In this document: in pieces, positions 10,822-21,506 of the stretch
How positions within the stretch are numbered: position 1 is the stretch's first letter
How the letters are laid out: each line of letters starts with the position of its first letter
Assembly (NCBI RefSeq): GCF_042453785.1
Contig: NC_091667.1
Location: 34,712,001-34,776,000 of the forward strand
Length of the DNA stretch: 64,000 bases
Origin: Malus domestica
Lineage: Eukaryota > Streptophyta > Magnoliopsida > Rosales > Rosaceae
Direction: 5' to 3'
The notes under the pieces: model-generated
Seen by the model: the letters and a program-made list of their open reading frames with translations, nothing else
What the model was told of the DNA's origin: nothing
Database searches by the model: none
Made by a program: the position numbers and the translations under genes

Positions 10822-13800
10822 TTTGGCGCCGTCTGTGGGAACGACACTTATTCCCACTCTCTTTAGCTTTGTTAAGCTGGTTTCCACCATTTGTACACTC
10901 TTTTTTTACCAGACATCCTTCTCCAACATGGAGAGCGAAAGAAGCCATAACACGCAGAATGACACCCTTCTTGCACTTGGTGCGAGACAATGAAAGAAGA
11001 AAGGAAAAATGGTTGTTCTTCAAGCTAAAGTCGATGAGTTAGAAGCTCAGAACAACAAGATAACAATGAAGAATGAGGTCCTCCAGAAGCAGTATGAGAA
11101 GCTTTTTGAGATGCTCCATGAAACTAGGTGTACTCAAACACGCAAGCTCGTTACCCCTGTGGACATCAACCATCATCTGGGTGCCCCCCAACATAGAAAG
11201 TCACCTTCCTTCGACATGGGTATCCCTGATGAGGAGCGAGTTAATCATCAAAATATTGATCAACATAAGACTTCTCTCAAACCAGCTGCTTCGACCCAAA
11301 GTAGGAGAAGTGGAGGCAGACACCTCCTTACAGAAGGAGTGGAAGGATCGAAAGCCGTCTTTCGCAACTGTCGAGATTTCCAAAAGCAACGTCGAGACAA
11401 TCCCATCCATGTAAGCTCGAAGATCAATAACTCAAGAGTCTCTGAAAGACTTGGTCCCTTCCCATGTCCCAGGCCGGTTACCAATTTGGGGAAGGGGCAA
11501 CAAGTCCTAGAGAAACACAAAGGTATAGGGGACTCAGAGATGTTCCGACATACATACCTTGGAAATTAGTACGGCGAGTCCAGGGAAAAACCACATGCTC
11601 TTGATCAAACCTTCATACCTTCAAAAGGAGATGGAGATTTACGAAAGAAAGCTCCAGTGGTACATGACTCCATTCAGGACCCTCTTGTCCTACAACTTCT
11701 TAAGGAAGTAAACAAGTTGAAAGCCGAATGACAAGCTGAGATACTTGATTGGAACCAACCTAGGCCTGGCCCTCTTACAAGGAGGATCCTCGACACCCAC
11801 TCCAAGTAAAGACAAAGCAGAAGCTTGGCTTGCAACTCTATACTGGAAATGAAGACCCGATTGAACACCTTAACCTTTTTAAGTCCACCATGGCATACCG
11901 GATGCACACCGACGAAGAGCGATGCCTTCTCTTCCCCTCTACCCTCTATGATGGAGCTCTAAACTGGTATTGCCGTCTTCCACCTGAGACGGTAGACTCA
12001 TTTGAGGAATTGAGGAAACTGTTTGTTTCTCAACACATTTTACAGACCAATCATTTGCACTATGCGGATGACTTGTACACTATTCGCCAGAAGCCAGACG
12101 AGTCATTACGTATGTATGCTGGCCGCTTCAGCCATGAGTATTCCTGTTGTGCCGAGGCAGACGACAAGACTGCTCTCAAAGCCATCACAGCAGGCCTACA
12201 TGACTGTTTCTTCAAGTACATGATCAATGCCAACACTTGGAAGACTTACTCTGAGGTGATGGCACATGCTTACAATCATGCCTCCGCCGAGGCAATGACA
12301 TATCAAGGGAAACCCCTCACAGCCACCCCTTATCAGCAAGTAGAGAGTGGAAGCCATATCCAACCAAATAAGAAGACCTCGACCTTCCAAACGGCAGCGG
12401 TGCCTCCTCTTGCCTTACTTAATACTTTGCAAGTCAATAGACATATCAATCTCAGGGCAAAAGGAAAGATTTCCATCTTCACCAATCTCATTTTAGTAAA
12501 AAGAGTAAGGGACACTACCGCGATAACCAAGGGTATCGCCTTGATAATCCTCGACCCCAGGCAGTTAACACAGTGGGTCAAGCACATGTCAGGACAACCC
12601 CTACCCCGAGGTATGAGGCATACACACCTTTGAACACCACATGCGTGGCCATTTACCCCAGCATAGCACACTTGATACGGAAGCCAAAGCCAAGGCACTC
12701 AGATTACAAGCCCACGAAGAACACGGGCACGTTTTGCTGTTACCACGAGCATAACGGACATGACGGCGAGAAGTGTATCACCTTTCGTGATCATATTAAA
12801 ACTTTGGCACTTGAAGGAAAAATTGATCAATTCCTCTTTCACCTTCCAACGGGTAACCATAACCAACGCCAGATGAATGTGATATATTCCATAAGTGGTG
12901 GCACACCCATATCTAAATCTTCCAACAGGGTTATGAAAAATAGTGAACGAGCTTTAAGATTTGGCCACCAAGTGTTTCACGTGGAAGACATCAGGGGAGG
13001 TAAGTATCAAAAGCCTAACTGGGATCCAATATGTTTCTACCCTGAGGAAGAAAGAGGTATCATCTACCCTCACAACGACCCACTGATCGTGGAAGCTCAT
13101 ATAGCCAACTTTGAAGTACGACGAATCCTGGTAGGCACGGGGGCTTAGGTCAATATGATGTTTGCTGAAGCTTTCAGGGCACTTAATGTAGCTGAACACT
13201 TGCTCGATCGCTCGATTTCCCCTCTGATAAGCTTCTCCGGTGATATCGTGCAACCTTTGGGGAGCATACACTTACCTTTCACCATTGGTACAGACCCTTA
13301 CACAGTTACCATTACCATTAACTTCCTGGTGGTGGTTGATTGCCCAACGGCATACAATGTCATCTTCGGACGCACAGGTATCAATGATCATAAGGCCATG
13401 GTATCCATACATATGTTGTTGATGAAATTTCCAACCCCCTATGGCAATGGTTACATCAAAGGAGATAAACTTAGTGCACGATCATGTTACAACACTTCGG
13501 TCAAGCAACAGCACATGCATGTGCCTAAGGAAACCCTTTCTATACATGACCAAGTCATAAAGACCAGCCCAGACGAAGCCAACTTGGATCTTCACGGTGG
13601 CAACAGTCAACCCGACGAGCCTCGAGATGACTCTTTCACCCAAACTCTAGATTTGATGGACTTGTTTTGACCTTCAAATTCTTGAGTCGGTCTTATACTC
13701 TAGAGGAAACCAGAAAACCCTCCAACCCAGTTCAAGAATAAGCATGTGGAAAGTTACTTCTTCAAAAGAAAAAGTATCTCATATCATCTCTTCTTCATTT

Positions 13801-14249
13801 GCTTTTCCTTATCCTTATTGTTGTTTATGACATAAGGAGATGGAGAACAATTAACCGGAAGCCGAAGTCAAACCTCCGATCCAGGTTGCTTGCTTGGAAG
13901 TCTAATTGCTTACCTTGTATGTTACCTCATTCGGCAAATCTCCTAGCTCAGCGACTTGGGAGACTCCTACTATAGGGGTTTGTATCGCACTTAACCAAAC
14001 TCGAAACTATAAGTAAGCTTCAAGTGAAATTGATACATTACCTTGTGCATCTTTATCGGTTAAAGATACCACCCCTGGATGGAGGAAAAGTACTTCCAGA
14101 GAAGATGCCACATCTACATATGAGACAGATAAGGCAAGTGAAAATGATACCACACTTCTGTACTTAGAAGTTTCGTGATTGCTCAATGGCTTGGATCTTG
14201 CAAGTCCCCAATCGAGGAGCTTCCCTCACTCGGGAACTTAGGGGAGCAC

Positions 14250-14798
14250 CGTTTGTACCATACTTGACCAATCTCGAAACTACTGAGCACCGGTCAACGT
14301 TATACCATCAAGGACCCATAAGAGTTTCCCTTAAGCCAGGAGGCCAATCATAGCGCGACACGTGTTGACATCAGAAGCCAATCATAGCACGACACGTGTT
14401 GACATCAAAAGCCAATCATAGTGCGACACATGTCAATATCAGAAGCCAATCACAACACGACACGTGTCAATGTCAGAATGAAACTAGAAACTTTCTTCTA
14501 TAAATAGAAATCATTGTCTCACAATATTTCCTAATGTCATTTGTACTAAATCATTCACTAGTACTCACTAAATAAGAGCTTGAACTTATGTACTTATGTA
14601 AACCCTTCACAATTAATGAGAACTCCTCTACTCCGTGGACGTAGCTAATCTGGGTGAACCACGTACATCTTGTGTTTGCTTCCCTGTCTCTATCCATTTA
14701 CATACTTATCCACACTAGTGACCGGAGCAATCTAGCGAAGGTCACAAAATTGACACTTTTTGTTGTACCAAAGTCCTCACTGATTTTGTGCATCAACA
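14250..14798 (+). repeat. Right LTR (549 bp) of the gag-only element
   Basis: It is homologous to the left LTR but 68 bp longer. The excess equals exactly two extra 34-bp 'ccaatcatagcgcgacacgt'-type units (four copies at about 14341-14474 against two on the left). Confidence 0.88.
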
Positions 14799-14885
14799 AC
14801 ATTAATTGATTTCCAAGAACCACATTAATCGATTTTCAATTTGAGGCATCATCTTGATGGGATGGATCAATTTCAAGACTAGGGT
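14799..14885. mobile_element. End of the split foldback element's right arm
   Basis: Starting with the target duplication 'acatt', this stretch completes the inverted arm begun at about 10196. A short local duplication of 'aagaaccacatt' is present (10330-10340 and about 14813-14825). The outermost part pairs with about 9783-9840. Confidence 0.55.
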
Positions 14886-15316
14886 TGGCCCAACACAAGT
14901 AGAGCGATTATCTGGGGCCTTAGAAAATCGAGGGCACCAAAAATATATGGAGGTATATTTAAATATGTTTTCATAAGAATATAAAATTACAACATTTTGT
15001 TAAATGATGAAGGAGTTTAACAAGAAGGGGAGGTTTCTGCTCCTTAAAATAAGGAGGAAGTCATCGGTTCAAAATCGTTAGTGTGTTTTTTTACTTTTCA
15101 ACTTTGATTAATTTCTTTTCATAAGAATACGAATTACAAAATTTGGTCAAATGATCAAGAAGTTTAATCATAAGTGGTGGTTTCTACTATTTAAAATTTC
15201 TTTTTGGTTGTTAATATTTTTGTATGTCCTCTTCGATTATAATAACTAGTTATTAGCTATGTGGGTTGCAATTTTTAGACATTTATTCCAATTTAAGTTT
15301 AACCTTTAACAAATAG
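14886..15316. other. Spacer with two related segments, no gene
   Basis: Two similar stretches (about 14960-15050 and 15115-15200) share 'ttcataagaatac/t', 'aaattacaa', 'aaatgatgaaggagttta' or 'aaatgatcaagaagttta', and 'ggtttctgct/ggtttctact'. They form an old tandem duplication. Nothing else is recognised. Confidence 0.4.
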
Positions 15317-15480
15317 TAATGCTAGGTCGACCAAATTGTTAGACTACATTTGCAAACCATATGACATGGCACCAGTATAAAATAAGCAAGTTAATCAACA
15401 CTTAAGTAATAATCAATAACCACATCAAATGGTTTACCAAATTTGATTTAAAAATTCAGTTTCCCTAGCATTAGCCTTCA
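15317..15480. mobile_element. MITE family A copy
   Basis: It opens 'taatgctaggtcgaccaaat' and closes with the inverted counterpart 'tccctagcattag'. The interior carries the family's 'ataagcaagttaatcaac' and 'aagtaataatcaataac' blocks. It is one of at least seven copies in this window. Confidence 0.7.
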
Positions 15481-15628
15481 ATAAATTAATGTATGTATGT
15501 CTTTACCAAATACTAGGTTTAATTCAGTGCTCAAAGACTCGAAAATATGTATTCTCAGTTCCATATTGACAATGTTAGTAAATAATGAAAAATCTTCGAT
15601 ATTCTAAACCTATGAGCATTTGTAAGCA

Positions 15629-15754
15629 ACTTATTCTACCTCAACAACCAGAAGAAAACTTTCACCGTCTCGAAAATCTCAAGACCAATCATGTCAATAA
15701 CTATTTGTGATAAAAACTTTAGCGGATAATCGTGCTAAACTAAGCCATTCATTT
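15629..15754. repeat. Tandem-repeat unit at the left flank of the hAT insertion
   Basis: The unit starting 'cttattctacctcaacaacc' and ending 'taagccattcattt' recurs to the right of the transposon (17763-17870 and partially to about 18020). The transposon therefore landed inside a pre-existing tandem array of about 125-bp units. Confidence 0.75.
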
Positions 15755-16021
15755 TAGGGCTGGGCACGGGCCGGGCCGAGCCGGGCCGAACCTAAGTTTG
15801 TAGGAACCTGACATTACCCGAAACGGGCCGGGACGGGGCGGGGATTGGATTTTCTTGTATAGGAACCGGACATTACCCGGCCCAGTTAAAACGGGCCGGT
15901 TCGGGCCGGGTCCACGGGTACCCTCTTTTTTTTTTTTTTAACTGCACTGCACAGTTTGAAAACTGCACAGATTGCGATTTGCAACTGCACAATCACAGTG
16001 ACACTGCATTAGAAAGAAATA

Positions 16022-16578
16022 ACAGTACGATTCATGTGCAAGGCATGAAGAGATAACAGCATGCCAATAGAAAATTTCCTCAATTTTTTTTTATCAGCCA
16101 GGTTTCTCTCCAAAGCAACATCAGGTCCATGCTCTGATACATGAAGCATTGCTACCGTTGAACCATATCCAGATTCTAAATTCTTCAAAAGGCGATGAGT
16201 AATTTCCTCAGCTGAGATAACGAGTGGTGCACTAACTAATGATTCATAAAATATAGCAGAAGCTGTTTTTCCCAATTGTTGGCTGACATTAACAACACAT
16301 CTAAGCATTTTAACGAGCACCTCTAATTGAAGAATTAAACCCGCCTCCATGGTAACAAGATGGATGAGATCATCAGAAGTACCTATCAAATATGAATGTG
16401 AGAATTCCAAAATAAAAGGGACAAGCATTAAAAATAAGAAATAATTGGTCCTAAAACAAAAAAATGGAAAGGTTCAGCTAAAGCAACAATACCTTAGATA
16501 CCATTAATAAGCCGCTCAATATTCTCCGAACAACGAAAAAGAGATACTGAGTTCTTTCTGATCAATCCAAAACTACCC
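16022..16578 (-). pseudogene. Captured host gene fragment, nucleoporin Nup160-like (two exons and intron)
   Basis: On the minus strand, 16578-16502 reads GSFGLIRKNSVSLFRCSEN and so on to ERLING. A GT..AG intron (16501-16383) follows, and the frame continues from 16382 as TSDDLIHLVTMEAGL, LEVLVKMLRCVVNVSQQ, AIFYESLVSAPLVISAEEI and MLLSLHALHM near 16022. The splice junction preserves frame, so genomic DNA with its intron was captured. The assignment to the plant Nup160 family rests on my memory of family sequence and is tentative; it is clearly a helical host protein fragment and not transposase. Nothing before or after belongs to the same gene, so it cannot make the full protein. Confidence 0.6.
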
Positions 16579-16604
16579 CTGTAGGAATCCAAAAGCAACA
16601 TAAA

Positions 16605-16735
16605 TGAATCATACATAAATCATTTAGAAATGAATCATACAGAAATCATACATAAATCATTTAGAAATGAATCATACAGAAATCATACAGAATTCATTTT
16701 AAAAACAGAAATCATACAGAAATCATAAAGTCCAC
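16605..16735 (+). repeat. Minisatellite inside the hAT element
   Basis: Interleaved repeats of 'atgaatcatacagaaatcat' and 'acataaatcatttagaa' units occur in three to four imperfect copies. They have no coding meaning. Confidence 0.75.
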
Positions 16736-17044
16736 GGGTCACTTTACCACCATCTGCAGCCACACATACAGAAATCATAAAGTTCAGAGCTTTGCTGAAT
16801 CTAAACTTAATTGAATAAAAACCCAGCAATATACAACATATAAATACATATATAGAATTTTAGATGTTAAATTTGGCAGTACCTGAAATGAAAGTTGGCG
16901 AAGAAGAAGAAGCAGGAAGACCCAGAAAAAGGAAGAGGAAAACAATGGAAAAGCAGAAGCAGAAGCTTTGATTAAACACCATACTTTCTGGGTCTTCTCT
17001 GTCATCACTACCAACCTTTTCACCCTCTACACTCTTCTTCCAGC

Positions 17045-17416
17045 TACAACGACTTCAAATCTATCCCCGGAAACGCCGTGTTCACCCAAACCCGCCTCGA
17101 TTCTTCGTCGTGGGAGCCAAAGCGTTTCAAATCCTCATCCGGGTCTTCTCCCTCCGAAGTTCGAACTCCTCTTCAACCGTCACGCCGCCTCCTCTATTCC
17201 ACAACCACAACAACCAATCTCCCTCCCCGCCACCGCCGAGTCATCATCAACCCGCCCAGCCCTCATTGTCGACTCGCAGGAAAATGGAGTCTGACTCGTC
17301 CACGGCCTCATGGCCTGCGCGGAAGCCGTCCAGCAGAACATCTTCAACCTCGCCAAAGCTCTGGTGATCCAGATCGGCTACCTGGCAGGTTCACAAGCAG
17401 GCGTCGGTGCTCAGGT
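17045..17416 (+). pseudogene. Captured DELLA (GRAS family) gene fragment
   Basis: From 17045 the frame reads YNDFKSIPGNAVFTQTRLDS then KRFKSSSGSSPSE. After a frame change it reads KFELLFNRHAASSIPQ, then SSSTRPALIVDSQENGV. A stop codon follows (tga where the parent has cga, Arg) at about 17292-17294, and the frame goes on as [32 protein letters not shown] to about 17416. The [25 protein letters not shown] and GYLAGSQAG stretches match the region joining the DELLA N-terminal domain to the first leucine-rich part of the GRAS domain in gibberellin-response repressors. It lacks the DELLA motif itself and most of the GRAS domain, so no repressor can be made. The sense orientation could still give a chimeric transcript. 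Confidence 0.82.
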
Positions 17417-17762
17417 AGGAGAGGAGAGAGATGGAGTTCGAGAAGACGATGGAGATTGGAGTGAGTGACTGAATCTGGAAGTGGAAACCTAGACACACGG
17501 GACATCGACTAGGGTAGGAATTAACGATTAAGATTAGATGATAGGGTATCATTTAATCTGGACCGTTCATTATTATTATAAACGGGTCGGTTCGGGGCCC
17601 TGTTTTTCCAAGGATTAGGACCCGCCCCGCCCCGTATTTGACAACGCCCCGGCCCGGCCCGGCCCGTTTTCTTTCTACAATATTTGGAACCGGCCCGTAC
17701 CCGCCCCGAACCTACATTACCCGCCCCGACCCGCGGTTCCTCTACCCGTTTGCCCACCCCTA

Positions 17763-18110
17763 ATTCATTTATTCTACCTCAACAACCAGAAGAAAACTTT
17801 CACCGTCTCGAAAATCTCAAGATCAATCATGTCAATGACTATTTGTAATAAAAACTTTAACAGATCTCAAGACCAATCATGTCAATAACTATTTGTGATA
17901 AAAACTTTAGCCGATAATTGTGCTAAACTAAACCATTCATTTATTCCCGGCTGTACACCAAAAAGATTCAAACTAAGCCATTCATTTATTCCAGGTTGCA
18001 CACCAAAAAGATTCATGTTGTTAGTCACCACATATCTTAAAACGCACGTAAGCCATGGCGTCAACAAATTCTTCGATGACGAACGTAGTGTCAACTTTTT
18101 CCTCTAATGG
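17763..18110. repeat. Continuation of the tandem array right of the hAT insertion
   Basis: 'ttattctacctcaacaacc' to 'ataaaaactttaacag' repeats the left flank. A second partial unit follows (about 17857-17945), then a smaller pair of repeats built on 'cattcatttattcc' with 'caccaaaaagattca' (17934-17975 and 17977-18015). Confidence 0.75.
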
Positions 18111-18681
18111 TTGAACGACTGCGTATTGCTGTTTAATCTGTAGGACAAACATCTTTGGAAAAATTACGTAGGACTAAGGACATACATCTTTGGAAATTTT
18201 ACGTAGGACATATATTGGTAGTTGGAAAATAACTATGGTTTTAAATAATATTTTCAACAGTTACTGAATGGGAATTGTAATATTGACACTCCAAAAAAAT
18301 TGTAACGTTTTCACATAATAATATATAATTAGCTTTGTAGAACGTCATTTTGGCACCAAGAGACATGGAGGTTATTCTCTTGGCATGGACATAATATATA
18401 TCTCTGACTTATTTTGTACTATGCCTCTTGGTACTCTACTTTTAATCTCACTTTGCATTTGAAACTCAAATTACACCACTATGCCTCCTAAAACGTAATT
18501 TTTCATCACTTTTCCATTTTTTTGTCAATTCCATTAAAAAACATGTTTAGTCTCTGATTTTACGTGGCATGGGCCAAGTTGTTGAAGTAGGATTCTCTCT
18601 TCTCTAATTCTCCTTCATTTTCCTCCCCTCTTACCTTTTTTTTTACGTGAATTAATCGTAACCATTCAAATAGGAGAAGAA
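18111..18681. other. Spacer with short duplications, no gene
   Basis: Short duplications are present (for example 'acatctttggaaaa/atttacgtaggac' at about 18147-18210 and two 'atgcctc' lines near 18420-18490). No gene, RNA gene or full transposon is recognised. Confidence 0.4.
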
Positions 18682-19588
18682 TGAAGAAGAGGGAGATTTG
18701 GAAGCGAGATAATCATACTCCTAAGTTCTAATTTGTTTCTATTGTGATTGCCATGTGGTACACAGAAAATTTTAAAAATATCTTGATATTCTGAAAACTA
18801 TAAAAAAATATAAAAACATGCGTACTCTTCCCTTCCCCTCCTCCCGTCACCGCCGAACCTTCCCGGCCCTAATCCAAACTACCCGCCCACTCAAATCGAA
18901 ATCCACAACACTGGCAACTTTCCAATAAAAATAAAAAAAATGGATCTCTGGATTTAAACAATTGTGTAAAAAATTAGGCACAATCCTCTCGCTAAATGAA
19001 CTCCGTATCTGCTACGTTCCATTTTAGTTTGTTCGAAGATATTGACTTAAAGCTAAGGTTAGGAATGCCAAAATTTTAAACCAAGATTTGGTTGTTGATT
19101 ATTGAATTATGAGTAATGCCAAGGAGACTAAATTTGTAAACTAAGTGTTGAAAATTAAAGGACATAGAAGTTGATAATTGAGTTATTACTTAAGCATTGA
19201 TAAACGTGCTCATTTCTATTGGTGACACATCATTTAATTTGCAAATTTAGTCTTCCTAACATTGCTCTTGGATTATTGATATAGTATTGATTAACGTGCT
19301 TATTTTTTATTGGCGATACATCATTTGGTTTGCAAATTTAATTTAAAATTTTGATCTCCCTAACATTATCCTTAACTTTCTATCTTGACATGGTTGATGG
19401 TTTTTTAAGGTATGCAATTATCAATTTAGAACTTAAAGTCGAAACTCTTAAAATTTATTTGTTACGGTAAATAAACAACTCTTTGTGTCTTTAGAATATT
19501 AGAATCTCTCAATAATAGAGTGGTTCAATAGTGTTTGTGCATGGAAATTGCGAAATGCTACATGGTTGACCGGTCAACAGTGACAAAT
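18682..19588. repeat. Long direct repeat R1 (pairs with R2 at 23832-24748)
   Basis: This roughly 0.9-kb segment is repeated in direct orientation about 5.15 kb downstream with high identity (about 93-95% by eye). It begins near 'gaagaagagggagatttgga' and ends at 'caacagtgacaaa'. It includes a nested pair of family A MITEs (19056-19377) present in both copies. UGT copy 2 lies between R1 and R2. The termini do not look like LTRs, so a segmental duplication or two copies of a larger non-coding element are the options. Confidence 0.85.
19056..19377. mobile_element. MITE family A copy with a second family A copy nested inside (19111-19270)
   Basis: The outer copy starts 'aaggttaggaatgccaaaat' and ends 'ctccctaacattatcctt'. 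The inner copy starts 'gagtaatgccaaggagacta' and ends 'ttcctaacattgctctt'. Both carry the family block 'gataaacgtgct.attt..tattgg.gacacatcattt'. Confidence 0.75.
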
Positions 19589-19928
19589 ATATTTTTTTTA
19601 AACATCAGCAGTACGAGAAAATTTTATTGATATATATATATAAAAAAAAGTTATACATAATTAGAAGAACATAAACCTTTTCCCTTATAAAGCAAGAAAA
19701 ACAAAATACAAAATACAAGAAAAAAAAGAAACATAAACATTACCCTTACTGAAAAAACAAAATACAAGAAAAATAGAGGGGACATATACCCTTCCCCTCT
19801 CGAAAATACAATTAATGATTGACATGAACTTATTAATCATTTGTAATTGAAGATTCCGTTGATAAAATAAGACAAGAAGAAAATCATGGCCGGAAATACA
19901 ATTACAAAGTCACAAACCGGGTTGGAGT
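19589..19928. other. UGT copy 2 3' flank
   Basis: On the minus strand the segment 19928-19795 matches the 3' UTR of UGT copy 1. The remaining sequence to 19589 is A-rich with '(at)n' and short 'aaaatacaag' repeats and holds no gene. Confidence 0.6.
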
Positions 19929-21353
19929 CTAACAGGTTTTGCCCCAGAATTCAAGTAGTTTAGTAAATGCAACCCGAGACGACCCGGTCTCACCCAATGC
20001 TGCATGGGCATCGTTTTGCAAATCCTTTGTACGCTTCCTGATCGACTCGCCCTCCTCCGAGTCCATCAACTCCGTAACTCGCTTCTCCACCTCCGCTGCT
20101 CTCACAAACCCGTCTTCTGACTCGTTCATCGGCATAGCAATCTTAATCTCCTCCACCAAAACCACTCGATTGAATCTCTGCTCCGCGTAGAGCGGCCAAG
20201 CCACAATCGGCACACCGGCACACACCGATTCCAACACCGAGTTCCACCCGCAATGACTCACAAACCCACCCACCGAGTTGTGATTCAACACTGCCACTTG
20301 CGGGGCCCATGACTTGACCACGAGACCCCGACCCTTAGTCCGATCCAAGAACCCGTCCGGAAGCAAAGATTTCAATTCCGGATCGGACTCTTTAATAGCC
20401 AGCCCAATTTGATTTTGGGCTGGAGGATTACGGACCACCCACAAAAATCTGTGCCCACTATTCTCCAACCCAATCGCAATTTCCTTCAACTGCTCCTTTG
20501 AAAACAATCCCAAGCTCCCAAAACAGAGGAACACCACGCTTCCACTTGGCTGTGAGTCCAGCCATTTCAAATACTCGGCCCCGCGGCCTCCACCGCCATG
20601 GGAAATAATCAGCGGTCCGATGGGGTAGACCGGTGGAGTTGGAACGTTCTCCGTCAAGCACAGACCGTCCCATATTGCTCTGAGAACTCTGGGTTCGAGA
20701 GATTCAAACGTGTTTACGATAATCCCAGCTGATTTCGGGAACTGCTTTGAGCTTTCTTGGAAATGTTCATACACTTTGTTGTTTCGTTCAAGAATCGGTT
20801 TCGGCATATCGGAGGAAGGAATCGGCTGGACTCCTGGAATGTTGAGAAGGATATTTAGGTCTTTGAGGCTTTTGTCAGTGATGCTGTGAATGGTGGGGAG
20901 GTAGAGGAAGCAAGCGAGGTTGGCGGCGCTGGATGTGAAGAAGAAGTAGCTGGGGATGTTCAGCTCGGTGGCAATGGGGAGCCCGACAGAGCAGAAGAAG
21001 TCCATGACAAAAGCTTTGATGGAGAAGTTGTGGGAGATGGAGAGGAGGGCTTGGTGGACGTAAGGGTTGTTGAGGAGAAGGACTTCGAAGATTGGGGTTT
21101 CGTGGTTGCGGGAGGGGGAGAGGGAGGGAGGGAGGGAGATGGTGGGGAGGTGGTGGAAAATGAGGGAAGGGTTGGCGGCGGAGACGGAGGTGATGTATGA
21201 GTCGGTGTCGTTGGCACGGTAGGGCGGGGTGGTGATGAGGATGTGGATGCACAGAGAAGGGTGGCGGGTGAGTATGAGCTTGCCTAGCTCTACCATGGAG
21301 ACTAAGTGCCCAATTAGAGGTGATGGATATAAAACTATAGCTGTCGCCTCCAT
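19929..21353 (-). CDS. UDP-glycosyltransferase, UGT88-like group E (copy 2)
   Basis: An intact single-exon gene of 474 residues begins [20 protein letters not shown] and ends LLEFWGKTC. It keeps the catalytic His (IGHL) and Asp (FVMDFFCSVG). The PSPG box runs from [16 protein letters not shown] to PLYAEQ, with HCGWNS and the terminal Gln typical of UDP-glucose users. Roughly nine of ten residues match copy 1, with differences concentrated in the N-terminal acceptor half (for example VGLPIATELN for [10 protein letters not shown]), where acceptor choice is set. The two genes point toward each other about 10 kb apart. Expression may differ because this copy has a lengthened leader and duplicated core promoter. 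A phenolic or flavonoid acceptor is likely from the family but is not determined. Confidence 0.93.
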   Translation of the reverse strand: MEATAIVLYPSPLIGHLVSMVELGKLILTRHPSLCIHILITTPPYRANDTDSYITSVSAANPSLIFHHLPTISLPPSLSPSRNHETPIFEVLLLNNPYVHQALLSISHNFSIKAFVMDFFCSVGLPIATELNIPSYFFFTSSAANLACFLYLPTIHSITDKSLKDLNILLNIPGVQPIPSSDMPKPILERNNKVYEHFQESSKQFPKSAGIIVNTFESLEPRVLRAIWDGLCLTENVPTPPVYPIGPLIISHGGGGRGAEYLKWLDSQPSGSVVFLCFGSLGLFSKEQLKEIAIGLENSGHRFLWVVRNPPAQNQIGLAIKESDPELKSLLPDGFLDRTKGRGLVVKSWAPQVAVLNHNSVGGFVSHCGWNSVLESVCAGVPIVAWPLYAEQRFNRVVLVEEIKIAMPMNESEDGFVRAAEVEKRVTELMDSEEGESIRKRTKDLQNDAHAALGETGSSRVAFTKLLEFWGKTC

Positions 21354-21360
21354 AGGTCTC

Positions 21361-21500
21361 TGTCTTTGTTAGGGTTTTGCCGCTGTGCTCACGTATCTCT
21401 CTTAGCTCTCTGTCTTTGTTAGGGTTTTGCCACTGTGCTCACGTATCTCTCTTAGCTCTCTGTCTTTATTATGGTTTTGCCGCTGTGCCTCACTTATCAC
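21361..21500 (-). repeat. 50-bp leader unit in nearly three copies upstream of UGT copy 2
   Basis: Units at 21361-21410 and 21411-21460 differ by one base, and a third more diverged unit runs 21461 to about 21500. On the sense strand each contains 'gagcacagcggcaaaaccct' and 'gacagagagct'. UGT copy 1 has the same unit once, directly before its ATG (about 8090-8130). The 5' UTR here is therefore about 100 bp longer than that of copy 1. Confidence 0.9.
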
Positions 21501-21506
21501 ACTTGT

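Larger units (their letters stand above)
10341..14798 (+). mobile_element. Fossil non-autonomous Ty3/Gypsy-type LTR retrotransposon (gag plus protease remnant)
   Basis: Two LTRs (10341-10821 and 14250-14798) flank a 3.4-kb interior, and the whole is bounded by a 5-bp target duplication 'acatt' (10336-10340 and 14799-14803). A primer-binding site starts just inside the left LTR (tggcgccgtctgtggga) and a purine-rich tract 'ttaggggagca' lies just before the right LTR. The interior holds a gag region (about 10930-12900; FPSTLYDGALNWYCRLPPE is typical retrotransposon gag) and an aspartic-protease-like stretch near 13090-13450. I see no reverse transcriptase or integrase and there is little room for them, so it depended on other elements. 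The reading frames carry several breaks. LTRs differ by roughly 5-6% by eye outside a repeat-number difference, suggesting an age of a few million years. Confidence 0.88.
15755..17762. mobile_element. Non-autonomous hAT-type transposon carrying host gene fragments
   Basis: The termini are 'tagggctgggca' on the left and, inverted, 'taggggtgggca' on the right, so about 11 of 12 bases form the TIR. GC-rich 'cgggccggg'-type subterminal repeats occur at both ends (15760-15925 and 17580-17755). An exact 8-bp target duplication 'attcattt' lies at 15747-15754 and 17763-17770, as in the hAT superfamily. No transposase is present. Inside are an antisense exon-intron-exon piece of one gene (16022-16578), a minisatellite (16605-16730) and a sense DELLA gene piece (17045-17416). 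This is the layout of a gene-capturing (Pack-type) element. Confidence 0.88.

Noticed and set aside
16784-17023. 79-codon minus-strand frame in the hAT element
   Set aside because: It is hydrophobic low-complexity sequence overlapping the start of the captured DELLA piece, with no recognisable family.
20875-21252. Proline/histidine-rich frames inside both UGT genes
   Set aside because: They are shadow frames of the GC-biased UGT coding sequence; both UGTs give similar shadows.
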